Positions 43,825-55,155 of a stretch of 64,000 nucleotides of DNA are shown in pieces. The stretch is from Theileria orientalis strain Shintoku (Eukaryota; Apicomplexa; Aconoidasida; Piroplasmida; Theileriidae), in assembly GCF_000740895.1 (NCBI RefSeq), contig NC_025262.1:798001-862000 (forward strand), given 5' to 3'. Position 1 is the stretch's first letter; each line of letters opens with the position of its first letter. A model generated the notes under the pieces. The model did not search any database. It was not told where the DNA came from and saw only the letters and a program-made list of their open reading frames with translations. A program made the position numbers and the translations under genes.

Positions 43825-44004
43825 TGTCAATTTAGTAAACTTTACATGTATGGGTGTACACGTGTCTGTTTGGGAGATGCGTTGTGGTTAGAGGCGTGTT
43901 ACCACTGGCGACAGTTAGCCATTTATATGTGCGTAAAAATATATGCGTGTGTACATTATTCGTATATAAGTGTGTGCTACTAAAAACAAGGGAAAACAAT
44001 TAAA

Positions 44005-45178
44005 TTACAACTTAGTTGCTGGGACAACTGAGCCCCTCTTGAGGTCGTCGTAGTAGTGGTCGCCGGTAATGGGTCCGCCGTAGTAGTACGCGGGAGTCGC
44101 AGTCTCCCTGGAGATCCTATCGCCCTTCTCGGAGGCTTCCTTATCGATCTCGTGAAGAACCGCCAACAAGTTGCCATTGGTGGCATTTAAATTAGTTGGA
44201 GAACCTGATATGAATTAATGAAATGATAAATACCTTTGCAAAAATTGGTCATGGTTGCGAAGGACATCATCTTATCATCAACGACAAATGACTAAAGTGG
44301 CATTAGTTGCTAGATAGGTGATATATTATATAGAGGAGTACCAGGGTAAAAAAAGTACAAGACTTCATGCTTTTACATCTGAAAGGAAATTAGATGCAGT
44401 ACAACATACAGTTCGCAGGAAGAGTTAACTGAGAGGTTCTTAGCAGAGTCGAGTAGATTACCATCTTCGCATTCCTAAATGTATTTAGAAATAAATAGAG
44501 TTGGCAAGCATAATAATTATGATCACAAAGGTGTATATTAGCTGTGTTCAATAAATTAAATGAATAAATTTGCAGTATATAGAGCACTTACGGCCTTAGT
44601 ATTCATGCTAAATTGGAATAGTGGATTCATTTTGCGAATAGTATCGCCTTTCACACCGGTTATCCAGCCATTCTTGACAAAAAGTCGTCCCCAGTTGTGG
44701 CCAGAACATAGCCAGTTGACAGATGACCTAGGGATTCCGTCGCCGGCCTTAGACAGAACCCGTTCAATCATCCGGCCGATCCTACGGGTACCACTGACAT
44801 TATAATCCTTCTCGTTTGTTTGACAAAAAAAGGAGCATTCTTCAATGTCGTTACATTTCAAAGATGCGTCTTCAACCTTAATCTAAGCAGGGATGATAAG
44901 TGATATAACAACCTGATCGGTGGCATGTAAAATTGATCCTCCCTCACAAAACTAAGGAGAATTTTAATTTGAAAACGACAATTTACCCTTCTTCCATTGT
45001 TTATAATTAGATAGTCACTCGGGTTTCTAAATGTGTAAGGGTGGTTGCGATTTAAAACGACGTTCAAGGAGCACGCTACAAGAAGACGTAAATAGTATTA
45101 AAAGCACAAACCTGAAAGCTTAAAAATCAGAATTAGAGTTAAAATAAAATATTGCTTATTGTTATGAATAGAATACAT
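44005..45178 (-). CDS. Secreted Cys-rich protein with PAN/Apple-like segments
   Basis: About eight small exons from ATG 45178 to stop 44005, roughly 270 aa. Exon 1 encodes a signal peptide (FILTLILIFKLS, then SAC). Frame holds across the joins I tested: 45110 region to CSLNVVLNRNHPYTF, then FCEGGSILHATDQ, then IKVEDASLKCNDIEECSFFC, ECEDGNLLDS, SSCELCKSMKSCTFFTL, SFVVDDKMMSFATMTNFCKG. The patterns SLKCNDIEECSFFC and CxxCKSMKSCTFFTL...C resemble the helix-strand Cys signature of PAN/Apple domains, used by apicomplexan adhesins. A conserved-looking Tyr-rich tail (PAYYYGGPITGDHYYDD) ends the protein. No membrane helix is seen. It is divergent from the family gene at 45728. Function unknown; the PAN call rests on Cys spacing only. 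Confidence 0.65.
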
Positions 45179-45727
45179 TACACATCTTCGTATTTACATT
45201 AAAAAATGATAATTCGTATAGGGATCAATTTATAGCAGCACTATCAATTTATCGTTATCATTTTTATAATTTTTCTAAAATAAGCGTATTAAAATAAGTG
45301 AATTGATTAGTAGATATTTTAAAGATTAATTTAATCTTTGATTAATAACCATTGTTCTATAAACATACGACATCATGACAAAATAATATTTAGTATGAAA
45401 ATTTGATAACATTGTATAATAATAGCCTTAAGTATTACTCAATTGATCTATTTTTTCATACTATATGTAAGAAATAATTTTAAATTCCGTACATGAAGAC
45501 AGTTGTTTATTATGTCCTAATCATGTTTTTTTGATATATATAGATAGCAGCCTTTTATTTGCATCGAAATTTTCATATATGGTTTTAAATATATGGTTTC
45601 ATATAATTTGTGCGTTTATTTATATATATTATATTATTTGCTCTTAAAAACTTATATAAAAATACACACAAATATAGTCAAGTGACTAATATCTAATACT
45701 TATACTTGAATTGAATAAATAGTCAAA
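45179..45727. other. Divergent intergenic region before the secreted family
   Basis: About 550 very AT-rich bases between the PAN-like gene and family gene A. Several TATATA runs near 45530-45670. No other ORF seen. It should carry both promoters. Confidence 0.6.
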
Positions 45728-47353
45728 ATGATGATCTCTACCTTGTTATTATGTATATGCAACTTTATCTTCTTTGCTAACTGCTCAGAAATCGATTTAA
45801 AAACCTACCAAATAACTGGAAATGTTAATGTATTTCATGGATATTATAGTAAATCAGGAAAATACAAAATGCTCGTTGGTTATGAAGATCCTATTGAAAA
45901 AGTCTATTATGGATCGCAACTAGTTTATCCTGACGATCCTGAAGATGATAAAGGAACTAAATGTTTTGTCGAGATATTTGATGTGTATCGAACCATAAAT
46001 TATAGAATATACATTGTTAGTGAGAATCCAGAAATTTCAGATATTTATAAGAGAATTAATTACGTGGATGATAAAGGAGTGTTAATTAAAATACCTAAAT
46101 TAAAATTTACTAGAAGACAAGCAAGAAAAATTTATTTAAACATAGACGTTAGTAATGATAAAATTCACCCATTTATCGACAAGACCTTTGGCACATCAGA
46201 TGGCAATAATACAATAGAATGTAAAACTAAAGATCATTATCATGGATGGAGTTTTTCTGGAACTCATACGGTCTCATATAATTTCGGTAACGCATATGAT
46301 TCAACGACACCTATAGTGGTTGGATACAAAATGTTTGATGAGTTTATGACAGAATTCGGTGGAGTAACATATTATTACAAAAATAACAGGTTTGTGTTTA
46401 TAAGTAATTAATTTTCAACTATGTTATTTATTCACATAGTTGAGTTCTCTACAATACACACTTAATGATTAATTAAACAAAATCGTTAATTTAAATGATG
46501 TAGATTGGAGGGGTTATCCTTTGATAAAGGTGATGTAAAACTCAACTATATTAAGGACTTTGATGGTCCACAAACATTGTGGATTGCTATTCCCAGTAGT
46601 TTAACTGATTTGGTCGATGATAAAAAAAAATTAGCCCATTCGATTATGAACAAACCTGAACTTCAACCCTTGCCGGCTGGACTTTTAATGGTAGATGTTT
46701 CAGAAGAAATCACTCCGAGTCTATTTGGAATTGATAAGACAGTGGGAAAAATGGGCATTTGGCATTATACTTTGTACTCAGTAAACGAGAAATACAAACA
46801 GAATTTTAAGTTAGCAAGAATAGTGGATTCAATGGCAACCAATCCAGTGTTATATGCTTTAGGGGATTATGCTACTGAAAGCGTGGTAGAGAAATATAAA
46901 AGAAATGGTTCTATTTTACTATTTATCACTTCGACCATCCCTGGGTCTGTGGGCAATTTTAAGAGCGTAAGTTCGTTTATTTGGAGAAATCAGGGTGGAA
47001 CAGAGGCCTGGAACCAGTTAACTTTAACTGATATATCCTACTTTGTTAAATCATTGAACCGTAGTGGTCCAGTTCAAATAGACGTGGCAATACATGACGA
47101 ACCAACTTATGTTTATTCAAAGAGCATTTCAGAAGATCAAAATGGCTTTTACATAGATTTATCAATCAAAGAACCTGATGGTCTCGCAATAGAGGAAAAT
47201 AAGTACTTGTTCCGGAGTATTAAGGGTAAGCAAACGTACGAAAGGGGAAACATGCCAACCGATCCCTTCAAAAAAGCTGTATATTTTTTGTCAGAGTACA
47301 GTAATAGTCGTAATGTAGTGATAACAAATTCGACTGTCCCAAGGGCTGTGTAA
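45728..47353 (+). CDS. Tandem secreted family, member A
   Basis: Two exons (45728-46389, 46504-47353), 503 aa. A signal peptide (MMISTLLLCICNFIFFANCS) precedes the mature protein. Exon 1 has the family motifs IDLKTY, HGYYSKSGKYKM, EDPIEKVYYG, then KIHPFI and YNFGNAYDSTTPIVVGY. Exon 2 opens after a phase-2 intron and has DVSEEITPSLFGIDK, VVEKYKRNGSILLF, IKEPDGL and YERGNMP. The two halves look like one module repeated. No membrane helix, GPI tail or Cys framework is visible. This is the most AT-rich member. I do not recognise the family; distant relation to the Theileria FAINT (DUF529) fold is possible but unproven. Extracellular or host-exported location is inferred from the signal peptide. 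Confidence 0.85.
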
Positions 47354-47831
47354 TTCAGATCGATAGTACCATACAATAATCGTAAGATAGAATTAACGGA
47401 GCTCGTGACCACTGAATGTAGTCATTATAAAGTACATGGTAAACTATAATGTATGCTGTTTACACATTTGTGTCGTGATATTTGAGAAGATAATACTGTA
47501 CAACTAAGCATAAGTAGATAGCTAGGTGTATGGCTAACTGGCTAAAATAGCTGTTAATTTAATTTAAGGGGCATACATGGCTAAAACGTTTATCTAAATT
47601 GTATATATAATAAACAGCCGATTAGAAATTTTGGGTTCATTGCCAGCTGCATAAAATGCGAGCGGAATTAAACAATTGTAAATTCTCTAGCATTATGTTG
47701 ATGCGATTGATTGAAACGCTTAGTTTCACAGATATGGGCAGTCCAGATCACAATGTGCGGCTACAAGTACCTTAGGCACGAAAGCGATGGGCACTGAGAC
47801 GAAGCCGGGGCAGCGGACGCAGTTCTAGAGG
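47354..47831. other. Convergent spacer, family A/AMPD
   Basis: About 480 AT-rich bases between two converging 3' ends. No ORF or repeat array seen. Confidence 0.6.
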
Positions 47832-50123
47832 CTATATTGAGTGGTAGCCAGGGCCCATGGAAAATAGGGGCTCCTCGAAAATGGTCGACATGGTCTCGTT
47901 ACGCATCGCCTGCGTGATCAGCGCGAGCTCCTGACACAGAGTCTCGTAGCGGTAGCTGATGCGGATGTCAGGCACGTTTGAGCGGTGAATGTCGTTGCCC
48001 TCGGGGCCCTCCTTCATGTAGTTGGGGCCCAGCCAGTGACTCTTGACCTTGGGCGAGAACCCGCTCATGAGAACGCTGTTGCGCGCCAGCTCGCACATGT
48101 CGCAGGAGCTGAGCTTCCACACCTGGGCGGCGATGCTGTACTCCTCCATCAGCGGCTCCTTGGTGAAGTGGAAGTGCAGCGGGTCGTCGGTGGAGAGCGA
48201 TACCATGAGGCCGCGCGACAGGAACTCGGGCAGCGGACTCCTGTGGTAGCTGAGGAAGAGGCTGTTGTTGCTCAGCGGCGACATTGCGATGCCGACCTGG
48301 GCGAGGTAGTACAGGTACTGCAGAACCGGAGACTTCCTCAGCAGGAGCCCGTGCGATATGTTCTGGGAAATCATGAAGGCGGTCACCATGTGGTGGATCG
48401 GGCCCGCCTCGCCGCTGTGCGGCCTCAGCACGAAGGTGTTGAAGCCGCGCTGCTTACGCAGGTGGTTCAGGATCGTCATGTTCGCGAACATGTAGTACAG
48501 GTAGTACGCGTAGGGCGGGTTGTCGTCCATAACCCAGACGTCAGGAAGCGGCGTCTCCATGTTGAACAGGTAGTTCTCGGGCTTCGACTCGTCGTCGACG
48601 CTGTCGAACCCGTGCACGTGCTCGAGGAACAGGTGCAGCTCGGGGTGGCTCTGCGGGTTAATCGTGACCTCGAAGAGGGGAAGGAAGATGTTCTCGAGCA
48701 TCTCGTTGAAGTTCGCAAGCTGCCTCTTTGTTCTGTACACGTCGAAGAGACGCGGCACCTGCACGAGCCAGAGCACGCTGGGCGAGTGGACTCTGTTCAC
48801 GATGGCCCAGCGTGCGAGCTTGTCCCACTCGTCCCTCGAGCGGCCGTAGATCGAGAGCCGGAGCTCCGCGTTCGAGTACTTGCTATCCTCCAGGTCCGAC
48901 ATCACCTCCTTGATGATGTGCGCGAAGTACTTGCCGGAGACCCTGTTGTCGGTCTTGATGAAGATCTCCCTCAGGGCAGACTCCCCGATTGGGTTATACT
49001 TCGAGTTGAACTTGTCGAAGCGGTGGAAGGTGTTGCGGTCTGCGTGCATGTCGAGCGTGTCCACGCTCAGGTCGTAGGCAGTCAGGTTCATGCTCTCGAA
49101 GACCTCGCGCAGCGTCTGCTCGCGCCCCTGCTCCACGTGCACAATCTCGTCGGGATGCTTCTTCATGGCGCACTTGATGAAGCGCAAAAGGTGCTTCTGG
49201 TTCATGCAAGATGCGGCGTGAATGTGTGTGTCCACCTTGCGAATGTTGTAAAAGTCGCGGTGAGGAGCCCTCTTCTGGGCCGCCAGCTCCTTCATTTCGT
49301 TAAGGAGCACGTGCATCTGGAACTTTGAGCTGAGGTACTGAAGCCTGCGGTAGCAAAAGGACTTCATCGGCCCGTTGATGATCAGTGGCATCAGCGAGTT
49401 GTGGTCGACCACAAATTCCTCTAAACTCGGACAGGGCAAATCTATTTCGGTGCAATTCTCTCCGGGTTCTCTGCTGGAGTACAGGTGAACCACGCCGTGA
49501 ATCATGCGGATTCCGAGACCCATGTCCCCGGGCATTGTGCTCGGGTCGCACGTTTCGTAAGGGTGCTGCTCCATTAAGGGCGGGTGTACGGGCGCGTCGG
49601 CAGCCACGGGGGTGAGGTTGTCGAAGTCGTGGGTGTGTAGCTCCAGGGGCCTGTCGGTCAACTGCTGAATGTACCTGAGCGTGGTAGGGCAGAACGTTTG
49701 CAGAGACATGGAGATGTACTTTTCGCGGATGAAAAGCGCCCTCACGACGTACTTGGCGGCATCAAGCAGGTCGGTGAAAGGGACTCCGCACTTCTCGTCC
49801 CCGGAGATGGTCACCCTCTGAAACTCGCGCTCAAGCGATGAGTCCAGGTCCCAGGTGCCAAAACCGCCCCTGCCTTCCCGCCTTTCCTTGTACATCTGGA
49901 AGTCAATGTCGCTTTCAGACTTGAAATCCTGGCTTGTCCAAGGCGGGATTTCGGGTTCGTGCTTAACGTCCTGACTAATCTGCCTTTCCAGGCGTTTCTG
50001 TCGTTCCTCCAGTTGCTCAATTGGACTTTCGTGCGGGAACTGGTAGGAGGGGCTGCGGAGGTCGTTTTCAGGCACTGTGTAGTTGGCCTGCTCCCCGAGA
50101 ATCGTCTTAGAATTGCCATCCAT
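47832..50123 (-). CDS. AMPD: AMP deaminase
   Basis: Deaminates AMP to IMP in the purine nucleotide cycle; cytosolic. Single exon on the minus strand, 763 aa, close to yeast Amd1 (810 aa). The metal site [18 protein letters not shown], the [12 protein letters not shown] stretch, [50 protein letters not shown] and the hallmark [21 protein letters not shown] are all present and intact. The N-terminus is charged and low complexity, as in other AMPDs. Coding GC is high throughout. It interrupts the secreted family: A lies on one side, the truncated copy and B, C and D on the other, all on the opposite strand. Confidence 0.97.
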   Translation of the reverse strand: MDGNSKTILGEQANYTVPENDLRSPSYQFPHESPIEQLEERQKRLERQISQDVKHEPEIPPWTSQDFKSESDIDFQMYKERREGRGGFGTWDLDSSLEREFQRVTISGDEKCGVPFTDLLDAAKYVVRALFIREKYISMSLQTFCPTTLRYIQQLTDRPLELHTHDFDNLTPVAADAPVHPPLMEQHPYETCDPSTMPGDMGLGIRMIHGVVHLYSSREPGENCTEIDLPCPSLEEFVVDHNSLMPLIINGPMKSFCYRRLQYLSSKFQMHVLLNEMKELAAQKRAPHRDFYNIRKVDTHIHAASCMNQKHLLRFIKCAMKKHPDEIVHVEQGREQTLREVFESMNLTAYDLSVDTLDMHADRNTFHRFDKFNSKYNPIGESALREIFIKTDNRVSGKYFAHIIKEVMSDLEDSKYSNAELRLSIYGRSRDEWDKLARWAIVNRVHSPSVLWLVQVPRLFDVYRTKRQLANFNEMLENIFLPLFEVTINPQSHPELHLFLEHVHGFDSVDDESKPENYLFNMETPLPDVWVMDDNPPYAYYLYYMFANMTILNHLRKQRGFNTFVLRPHSGEAGPIHHMVTAFMISQNISHGLLLRKSPVLQYLYYLAQVGIAMSPLSNNSLFLSYHRSPLPEFLSRGLMVSLSTDDPLHFHFTKEPLMEEYSIAAQVWKLSSCDMCELARNSVLMSGFSPKVKSHWLGPNYMKEGPEGNDIHRSNVPDIRISYRYETLCQELALITQAMRNETMSTIFEEPLFSMGPGYHSI

Positions 50124-50312
50124 AGGTATTATAATGTCGAGATGTGAATCATTAATACGGGGATCAAGCGCTGCATATTAAAAACATTGTTAATTTTGTG
50201 GAACGTGGTTCCGAATAAGTAATATTACATGACGCATTCTTTCGACGGAGTGGGGATTGTCCGTTATAGGAATATAATTATTCATGGAGGTTAATTGGCT
50301 CAGATATAGATG

Positions 50313-50496
50313 TAATTTATTAAAATTATTTAGTTTAATTGGAATAAATAAATAGTTCATAAATTGAGTTTATGCAATAGCATTAAGAGGAGTTACGAGA
50401 GAGTAACAGTAACATCGATCAAGAATATAAATTATGTAAAATAATAACAATGTGCATAAACTTTATATTGTTTCTAGTCTTAGTGATTAGAGAATC
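50313..50496 (+). repeat. Direct repeat copy 1 (promoter plus signal-peptide start)
   Basis: 184 bp identical, apart from one base (T/C in AATTA[T/C]GTAA), to copy 2 at 50884-51067, offset 571 bp. It spans upstream DNA and the first 46 coding bases of gene B. Confidence 0.97.
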
Positions 50497-50541
50497 TCCG
50501 TTTTTTGCCCATATGGACCCTAGAAGGTTCAAATATTAAAA
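50451..50541 (+). pseudogene. Truncated fifth member of the secreted family
   Basis: ATG at 50450-50452 begins the same leader as gene B (MCINFILFLVLVIRES), then similarity stops at 50496 and the frame ends after 14 unrelated codons. No family sequence follows for 390 bp. This is a duplicated promoter and signal peptide without the body, either a deletion remnant or a recombination breakpoint. Confidence 0.85.
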
Positions 50542-50883
50542 AATAACAACGGAGCTCCGAAAATACATCTTAATCAACAGATGTGTATCCATCAATATCG
50601 GTTTAATCTGCCGGAATAAATTTGTGTACGATATGTGTCAAATCTAAATAAATGTGTAGATAACTTTTTGAAATATATGTCATAATGTATATAAATTAAT
50701 AAATATATGAATGAAACCTTTAAATCTAATATATAAAATATATATAGTTAAAAATGATCTATCTATAATCGAAACAAATAGAAAAATCTGTACTGAAATA
50801 TTTGAAATAATAGCCAGCCATGAGAAAAAGAATCCAAACTGATTGAAAATTGCCAAATCATTTTATTAACTCTAATTTTGATA

Positions 50884-51067
50884 TAATTTATTAAAATTAT
50901 TTAGTTTAATTGGAATAAATAAATAGTTCATAAATTGAGTTTATGCAATAGCATTAAGAGGAGTTACGAGAGAGTAACAGTAACATCGATCAAGAATATA
51001 AATTACGTAAAATAATAACAATGTGCATAAACTTTATATTGTTTCTAGTCTTAGTGATTAGAGAATC
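50884..51067 (+). repeat. Direct repeat copy 2 (at gene B)
   Basis: Partner of 50313-50496, ending 47 bases into gene B. The near identity implies a recent duplication or gene conversion. Confidence 0.97.
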
Positions 51068-52701
51068 GGTAGGGAATAATGTGTTTGTAGATTTGAAGTC
51101 AAATTACATCTCAAATGGAATAACAGTGCATCATGGCAGATTTTCAGTGAATGGAAAATACAGGATGTATATCGGTAAGGACAAAGGAATAGAGTCGGTG
51201 ATATTTGGAACAGGAGTTTTGTATAGAAGAGCAGAATGTCCAATTGGTGAACAGGTAATAGTGGAGATGTTCGAAGACATAATAGTAAAGTACTTCGTAA
51301 TACACATCTACACAGGAACAGTGCTAAACCATACGAGAGTAAAGAGGAAATATTACTCAAAATCAGATTGGGGATATAAGAAAATAGACCAAAACACATT
51401 TATGACTCAAATGACAAGCGAAGTGGAACTGATGTTTGATGTGGCGACGAAAATAATTCACCCATATATGGTTCAAATGGTGGAGAGTGAAAAATACTAT
51501 ACGGAAACATACTCACTTATCGATCAAGTAGGAGGGATAAAGCTGGACGGATTAGAAGCGCCGAAGTACACATACGGAATAGTGTACGACTCGTCAATGA
51601 TGATCAAAATGGGATATTCAGCACTAGAGTCGTTTGTATCGAAGTGCGAAAGGTTCTCAATAGAGTACAAGTAAGTGGTAAATGGATAGTGCATACTAAG
51701 AGGATGATTTTATTAATAGTTGATAAGTAAGAATTAAAAAGTAGTGAGTAGTTAATGAGTAAACACGTGAGCTTAAATAAATGAAAAAGAAGCTGTATAA
51801 CGACCATTTTAGTTTACTTGGAAATAAAATCAAGTTTGAAATGCCATTGACGATACTGGAATACAAAGTGACGAACCTGATGAATAAATTAGTATGGGAC
51901 GCACAAATAAAGGACTACACAAACGCAGTGCAGAAAGATCACGTGGAAGCACTAAAAATACAGGCGATGTTTGATGAGAAACAGGAAGCATATGAACCAA
52001 TAATATTGGATATCTCAGAACAAGTGGCACCAGAGTTGTTCGGAATAGATAAGGTGACAGGATTTCTGGGAAACGGAGAATACATACTGTACCAGATGAA
52101 GAAAGAGTACGCAGACCACTATAGAATAAAGACGGTAGTTGACACAGGGTGCGACTATAAGGAACTGTTCGAAATGGACGAAACGTTCATATTTTCATCA
52201 GTGGAAGTGTTCACGAACAAGTACAGGAAGATAGTGGTGATAAACTCGATGGTTAAGGACGGAGAAAGCCTGGTGAGAAGACAAGATATGCTGAAGAAAA
52301 TAGAAGAAGAACAAGTGTACTACAGAAGAGTGGTAGGAATGGCAAGATCGGTGGTGTACTCAGGACTGGAAAAAAACTTTCCAATAAAAATAAATCTATT
52401 TCTGCACGAAAAAGAAAACTCAGTGTATGAGTCGACAGAAACAATGAGAGAAAATGAAAAATACGTAAAGTTTCAAATAAGGGAGTCGGACGGAAGAGGA
52501 ATGAAGTACGTGTTCAAGTATATATTCGGAGACATACTGGAAAGAAGAAGGTACAAAATCGGAAATGTGCCGGAGGAGCCATGCATAAAAGACTACAACG
52601 TGCTTAAGAAAAATGTGCATCAAACGCAAGTGATAGTAGCAAGATCAGGATCTGGAGTTAACATGGAAATGACAGAGTACAGAGTGTACAATATCCTGTA
52701 A
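51021..52701 (+). CDS. Tandem secreted family, member B
   Basis: Two exons (51021-51670, 51813-52701), 512 aa. The leader MCINFILFLVLVIRESVG is a signal peptide. Exon 1 has VDLKSNYISNGI, VHHGRFSVNGKYRMY, IIHPYM and YTYGIVYDSSMMIKMGY. The intron is phase 2; of several AGs, only TTTTAG|T at 51812 restores frame and lines up with members A, C and D. Exon 2 has DISEQVAPELFGIDKVTG, VEVFTNKYRKIVVINSMVKDG, IRESDGRG and YKIGNVPEEP. No membrane helix or GPI tail. Upstream DNA and the start of the leader are duplicated at 50313. Role unknown; secreted or exported by inference. Confidence 0.87.
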
Positions 52702-53012
52702 ACGTGACAGATAAAAGAAAAAAGTAAATGTGTAGGCGTGGGAGAGTAGATCAGAAAGAAGATTAGGGATCCAGTAACAGAAACAAATTAAGAAAATATT
52801 AGATGTTTAATTTTATAAACTCTATTTCATTGATCTATACAATAAAATAGTAAATCAAATGAGAATATATGAATTATAAGCAAAGAAGATAGTTAAAATA
52901 AAAAAACTGAGCCATTAATAAAAATAGAACTAAAGGTCTTAAGTTAGTAAAAAAAAGAATCGCTGAGAAAGAAGAGTTAAATCGAAAACAAACTAAAGAT
53001 CTGAAGGCCAAA
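52702..53012. other. Spacer, family B/C
   Basis: About 310 A-rich bases between tandem genes; should hold the 3' end of B and the promoter of C. Nothing else seen. Confidence 0.6.
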
Positions 53013-54795
53013 ATGATTTATTTTAACATATTTCAATTATTCTTTATTCTGAAACTCTGCTCAGGAATGAGGTACATAGACCTGAAAAACAACGTTATCT
53101 CAGATGGAGTGGAAGTGGAACACGGATATTTCATGACCTCGGGAAAGTACAAGATGTTTCACGCGAGAGATCCGCCGCTTGAAGTCATCCAGTACGGGCA
53201 GACGAGAGTGTTCCCGGACATGGACTACGTGGAAGGAACGCACTCGCTCTTCGTCGAACAGTTCAAAGTGGGCGACGAAGAGGCGCTGAGCATATACGTC
53301 TTTAGGATCTCGGTGACCACCAGCAGCGTAGTGTACAAGGTCTATTTCCAAAAGGCGGAGTTCTGCTACAAGTTGATAGACTGCAGCAAGTTCACGGAGC
53401 TGATCAAGGGCAAGATACACCTGTCGATAGACCTGTCGAGAAGCAAGAACCACCCGTTCTTCAACGTACACACGAAGGAGGAGCACGGCGTGTCGACGAC
53501 GCTGATAGAGATAAGGAAGTCGATATCAGGTTTCAGACTAAGAAACGTAGAGACTAAGAGGTACGAGTTCGGAAGAGTTATGGACTCGGGATTCCCGATA
53601 TACATGGGATACTCAAAGCTAAACATGTTTTTAACCAAGGCCACATCAATATTTATACACAAAGAGTAAGTTTATAGGAACTTAGACAGTTAATAACAGT
53701 GAGTAGTTATGTTAAGCACAAATATATGTATACGTAAGATTAGTGATGCAAGTATATGTGTATGGGTATAGTTATGTGTATATAGGTGTAGCTTTTTACA
53801 TATAGCTATAGCTGGGTAGATGTATATACATATGTGTTTACATAAGGTGATACAGTTGTGTATAACTGTATACGATTAAGTGCAAATATATAAACGTGTT
53901 TAGGGATAATAGAAACTACATTGTTCTGAGACATTGGACTAAAAATATAAGGTTTGATTTAACTACGATCAATGGAATACTATCTTGGAATGCAGTAACT
54001 GACCCGGAGCCGAGCCTGTCGGAAGATATGCACCTGAAGGTGTTCAAAGTGAGAGATAGAATAGACGCATACAAAGCACTGAACGTGTTATCGACGCTGG
54101 ACTTGGCGGAAAACATATCACCGGAACTTCTGGGAATAGAAAAGATAACAGGAAGACACGGAGGAGCCTCGTACATACTATATCACTTTGAATTGGGAAA
54201 GGAAAAACGTAATAAAATAAAGTACATAGTCAACAGTGAGATGGTAGACATGCTAATAGCAAAGATAGATGACAGGACGTTGCACACCAAGGTGGAAATA
54301 ATAACAAATTCACACAGAACATTTGTGATGATAACGTGCCTGATGAAGATAGACCTGGCTTATGAAACAGTGATAAACTACTACGACAAGCCGAACATGG
54401 AGAACACGAGCTACTACAACATACCAGAGCCTTACCAGACTAAGATCGTATCAGACATGTACGAAAAGTTCCCGATTCAGATAAACCTGGACATCGATGA
54501 CCCGCCCTCAATAGTGGACCACGGAGAGATTCAGTACGACGAGTTCGTCCTCAAGTACTACAGAATCAAGAACGAGGACGGAAGAGGATCAGTACTGACA
54601 GGAAAGTACGTGTTCGGAGACGTATGGAAAAAGGATCTGTACGAAGTAGGAAACATTCCATACGAGGAAAACAAGAAAAGGTACAAGGTGTTAGCGCACT
54701 CAGTGAACTCGAGTAGGATCATAGTGAAGCCAAAAAATATGGAGTACCCGGTACTTCCGGAGGAATTGCAAGAGTATGTAATAATAGATGGTTAA
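53013..54795 (+). CDS. Tandem secreted family, member C
   Basis: Two exons (53013-53665, 53904-54795), 514 aa. Signal peptide MIYFNIFQLFFILKLCSG. Exon 1 motifs: IDLKNNVISDGV, HGYFMTSGKYKM, DPPLEVIQYGQTRVFP, NHPFF and YEFGRVMDSGFPIYMGY. Phase-2 intron of 238 nt with TG/TA-rich low complexity (53690-53860). Exon 2 motifs: DLAENISPELLGIEKITG, VEIITNSHRTFVMITCLMK, IKNEDGRG, KYVFGDV and YEVGNIP. Within this member the end of exon 1 (KRYEFGRVMDSG) and the end of exon 2 (GKYVFGDVWKKD) align with each other, supporting an internal repeat. Coding GC is higher than in A and B. Confidence 0.88.
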
Positions 54796-55155
54796 GTGAT
54801 GGTCTGTGAACTAATTTTATTAGTAGCCATACTTGTGAATACATGTTAGTAGTACATATAGTGTTTACATCTGTAAATGAGAAAAGTGAAAAGGGTACAC
54901 ACAAAGGGGAGTTGTCGAGCAATAGATTCATGAACAAGGACGAGTTTTAAACGTGGTAGAAACCTAGAGAAACCATATCAATGAAAGCAGTAATTAGTGG
55001 AAAAAGTTAGAATAAAGGTAAGGAGCCTAAGGGCAAAAATTGAAAAAAATTGTAGATCAGTAAATATATAGATCAGATGTAATTTTTTAAACTAGAGCGT
55101 TAAGTAAAATACAAACCAATGTTTTAATGTTTAAGTGTCTAAAATTGATATAGCA
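54796..55155. other. Spacer, family C/D
   Basis: About 360 AT-rich bases between tandem genes. No ORF or repeat seen. Confidence 0.6.

Larger units (their letters stand above)
50124..51020. other. Spacer with a duplicated promoter and leader
   Basis: About 900 AT-rich bases between AMPD (-) and family gene B (+). It holds two 184-bp direct-repeat copies and a truncated family gene, listed separately. The 390 bases between the copies show no other feature. Confidence 0.7.

Noticed and set aside
47985..49328. 447-aa plus-strand ORF over AMP deaminase
   Set aside because: Antisense shadow of AMPD, whose catalytic motifs are complete on the minus strand.
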